A stretch of 64,000 nucleotides of DNA from Tenacibaculum aquimarinum (GTDB taxonomy: Bacteria > Bacteroidota > Bacteroidia > Flavobacteriales > Flavobacteriaceae): NCBI RefSeq assembly GCF_022478115.1, contig NZ_JAKGSC010000002.1, positions 1 to 64,000 on the forward strand. The letters run 5' to 3'. Numbering within the stretch: position 1 is the stretch's first letter; each line of letters starts with the position of its first letter. Below the pieces are notes generated by a model. That model was not told the DNA's origin. It did not search any database and worked only from the letters and a program-made list of their open reading frames with translations. Both the position numbers and the translations under genes were made by a program. Below are positions 62,131 to 64,000 of the stretch, piece after piece.

Positions 62131-63711
62131 TTGAAAACTATAATTAATGTTTTTTTATTTGTCTATATTTCTGTCTCTTTTAGCCAAAATAAACTAAAAA
62201 AAAAATATTATAGTTTTATAGATTCTGCAGAAGTCTATGTAGATGAAAAACCAAATATTTCGGAGAGTTTTTTAAATTTAATACCAGAGCCAATTACAGA
62301 AAATATTGAAGGTCGTTTGGCTCATTATTATCAATTAAAAGGGCTAATTAGTGATAAGAATAATGAAAGTGTAAAAGAGTTTCAATATTTTTTATTAGCT
62401 CAAAAATATGCAAAAATTGAAAAAGAGAATGACATTGCCGGAATGGTTTCTTTGGAGTTGTTTTTTAATACATATATTATAAAAAAAGACTCGTCAGCTT
62501 TTAAATATTTAGAAGAAGCAAAAAAATATTATAAGTTAAATAATAACATAAACGGACTTGCAGAAGTTAATCAAATGTATGCCTATGTAGAGTTTTCTAA
62601 TAAGAATTATACAAAAAGTAATAAACTAATATTAGAAAATTTAGAAAGCTATAAAAATATAAAAGAGGATCAATATTATTATATGTATGCATTATTTATG
62701 CTTACATCAAACTATACTCATTTAGAAAATTTTAATCTTGCAAACGAATATTTTAATAAATTAAAGTCTTTAAAAAAAGACAGTACTATTTCTCCTTCAC
62801 TTCATGCATCTCATGTTGTTACAAACAATATATGTATGGCAGAAGTATATTTAAAGCAGCAGAAGATTGATTCATCATTATTCTATTTAAAAGAAGCTGC
62901 TGAGCTCCGTAAGTATATGAATGTTTCAGATACTGAACATTACTTTAAACTCTATTCAGATTATTATAGCCAAATAGGGAATATAGAAAGAAAAGCTAAT
63001 TATATTGATTCATTACGTTTATTTAATCTAGATGAAATAAATAAAAATGTTGATGCCAGTTTAGGTTTAAATAAAATTTTAATAACTTCTGAAAAACAAT
63101 TAGTAAATGAAACAAAAACGAAACATAAGTATAAAGCTTTATTTTGGGTGTTAGTTTTTAGTTTAATAGGTTTAATTGTTTTTATCCTTTTACGTTATAA
63201 AAAAATAAAGATTAAAATTCAAGATTTTACACAAGGCAAAAAAGAGTTGTCCTATTTAAAAACGAATCATGACAAGCTAAAGGTTAAGGTTAAAGGGCTT
63301 GAAGATTATATTATTGATGTAAAAAAAGAAATTAAAAGTATTTCTATAATAAGTGACACATCAAAACAAAGAGATCAAATTAAAGAATTATATAAAGATC
63401 TACATTTAAATTCCTCTACAATTTTAGATAAAAGCAAAAATCATTTAGAACTTGTAAATGATTTAAATATCGATTTCTTTAATACTTTAAATGAAAAACA
63501 TCCAGAATTAGATGATTCTGAAGTTATAATTTGTTATTATTTACATATAGGTTTTAAAAATAAAGAGATTGCAGTTTTTTTAAACAAATCTTTAAGATCA
63601 ATTGAAAGCAAACGTTTCAGAATTGGTAAAAAACTTCAGCTTAAAGAAAATAAAATAAACTTATTAGAATACCTTAAATCTTTCGGTTTACCTACTAAAA
63701 ACAGTGTTTAA
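62131..63711 (+). CDS. Membrane-bound TPR protein with C-terminal LuxR-like HTH (TTG start)
   Basis: 526 residues. The TTG at 62131 gives a signal peptide at once (KTIINVFLFVYISVSFSQ); the first ATG lies far inside. TPR-like repeats fill about 25-320, one membrane helix about 332-352 (ALFWVLVFSLIGLIVFILL), a coiled coil about 360-430 and an HTH at the end (SEVIICYYLHIGFKNKEIAV, then NKSLRSIESKRFRIGKKLQL). This layout is a known Bacteroidota class thought to sense periplasmic signals and regulate transcription from the membrane. Target genes are not known. Confidence 0.85.
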   Translation: MKTIINVFLFVYISVSFSQNKLKKKYYSFIDSAEVYVDEKPNISESFLNLIPEPITENIEGRLAHYYQLKGLISDKNNESVKEFQYFLLAQKYAKIEKENDIAGMVSLELFFNTYIIKKDSSAFKYLEEAKKYYKLNNNINGLAEVNQMYAYVEFSNKNYTKSNKLILENLESYKNIKEDQYYYMYALFMLTSNYTHLENFNLANEYFNKLKSLKKDSTISPSLHASHVVTNNICMAEVYLKQQKIDSSLFYLKEAAELRKYMNVSDTEHYFKLYSDYYSQIGNIERKANYIDSLRLFNLDEINKNVDASLGLNKILITSEKQLVNETKTKHKYKALFWVLVFSLIGLIVFILLRYKKIKIKIQDFTQGKKELSYLKTNHDKLKVKVKGLEDYIIDVKKEIKSISIISDTSKQRDQIKELYKDLHLNSSTILDKSKNHLELVNDLNIDFFNTLNEKHPELDDSEVIICYYLHIGFKNKEIAVFLNKSLRSIESKRFRIGKKLQLKENKINLLEYLKSFGLPTKNSV

Positions 63712-63765
63712 GTCTTTTATTTTCAATGTGAGTAGTTAGTGAGTAGTGCTTTTTTTATTTGGTGT

Positions 63766-63798
63766 TAGAATGTTCAAGATATTTGAATAAATATTCTA
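63766..63798. promoter_or_regulatory. Nested inverted repeat before the last gene
   Basis: TAGAAT ... ATTCTA (63766-63771 and 63793-63798) encloses TTCAA-gatat-TTGAA (63773-63787). It lies 19 bases before the ATG at 63817 and could be an operator or a leader hairpin. Confidence 0.4.
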
Positions 63799-63816
63799 AA
63801 ATTAAAATCTACTAGT

Positions 63817-64000
63817 ATGAAAAAAAACTACTTTTTAACGTTGTTATTAATTACAGCAACTACTTTTAGTCAAACACTAAGCTACAAAAGTTCTCACGCA
63901 AAAAAAGAAAGCAATTACTTTGAAATTGTAAAACAAGTACGTGAAGAATTAAGTCCTCTTAAAAGAAGTACTTTAAAAAAAGATATTAAAAAAATAAAAC
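63817..64000 (+). CDS. Exported protein, N-terminal fragment (cut by the window end)
   Basis: The ATG at 63817 opens a frame that runs to the end of the window: 61 residues beginning MKKNYFLTLLLITATTFSQT, a clear signal peptide with cleavage probably after FSQ. The mature part is Lys/Ser-rich (KKESNYFEIVKQVREELSPL) and resembles the propeptide-like start of secreted Bacteroidota enzymes, but the family cannot be named from this fragment. Confidence 0.7.
   Translation, partial: MKKNYFLTLLLITATTFSQTLSYKSSHAKKESNYFEIVKQVREELSPLKRSTLKKDIKKIK

Noticed and set aside
1..64000. CRISPR array, tRNA/rRNA genes, transposase, integrase or restriction/defence genes
   Set aside because: None found on reading both strands. 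The only repeats are the adhesin units and the TauE relic.

Overview
The window is one stretch of an AT-rich (about 30% GC by eye) chromosome from a member of the Bacteroidota, almost certainly a flavobacterium of the marine Flavobacteriaceae kind. The reasons are a type IX secretion (T9SS) sorting domain with gliding-type PorP/SprF and PorV/PorQ proteins, Bacteroidota-style promoters (TTG, then TAnnTTTG), few Shine-Dalgarno sites, and many family-specific proteins. I saw no rRNA, tRNA, CRISPR array, prophage or insertion sequence.

Region by region. 1-6232: the 3' part of a giant repetitive surface adhesin (DUF11 repeats plus a T9SS sorting domain), then a PorP/SprF protein and an OmpA-type anchoring protein, the usual three-gene set for a SprB-like surface protein. 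6594-9935: a second surface-protein group (a hypothetical exported protein, a VWA/SprB-repeat/DUF11 protein that stops without a sorting domain, and a small beta-barrel). 10000-10565: a GNAT acetyltransferase and a structured, probably non-coding, element. 10735-36462: a 26-kb polysaccharide locus read in one direction from one good promoter. It encodes a Wzm/Wzt ABC exporter, a complete NeuC-NeuB-NeuA route to a CMP-activated sialic-type sugar, WecB, at least eleven glycosyltransferases, two methyltransferases, a GINT1-like protein, a Wzy/WaaL-like membrane protein, a CapK-like adenylating enzyme and an initiating glycosylphosphotransferase. 36442-47944: mostly housekeeping genes (DUF4105, PorV/Q-like, YheT-like hydrolase, PssA, LptB, AhpD-like, TatC, KdsD, RecQ, a 49-residue membrane protein, a DEAD-box RNA helicase). 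48079-54504: a TlpA-like lipoprotein, an ABC-F protein, a divergent OxyR/Dps pair, TerC-like and TauE-like membrane proteins. 54579-59486: a histidine kinase, a sigma-54 activator and a four-gene operon (four-cysteine small protein, glutamate dehydrogenase, GreA/B-like factor, helical protein). 59527-59785: a decayed copy of the TauE-like gene. 59903-64000: a Crp/Fnr regulator, a fatty acid desaturase, a DUF6503-like lipoprotein, a TPR/HTH regulator and the start of an exported protein.

The strongest new signals are: (1) a sigma-54 promoter (TTGG-N10-GC frame, 57137-57152) right after an NtrC-type activator and before the gdh operon; (2) a direct-repeat arrangement in which this kinase/activator/gdh module sits between an intact TauE gene and a broken copy of it, as an insertion or duplication would leave; (3) an ABC-F protein in which the two halves of one ATP site are both degenerate while the other site is intact; (4) near-identical 453-bp repeats in the adhesin; (5) a three-stem RNA-like element in front of the polysaccharide locus; (6) a sialic-acid-type pathway followed by an unassigned GT-B-like protein that could be the transferase. 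I did not find a clearly unprecedented defence or mobile system.
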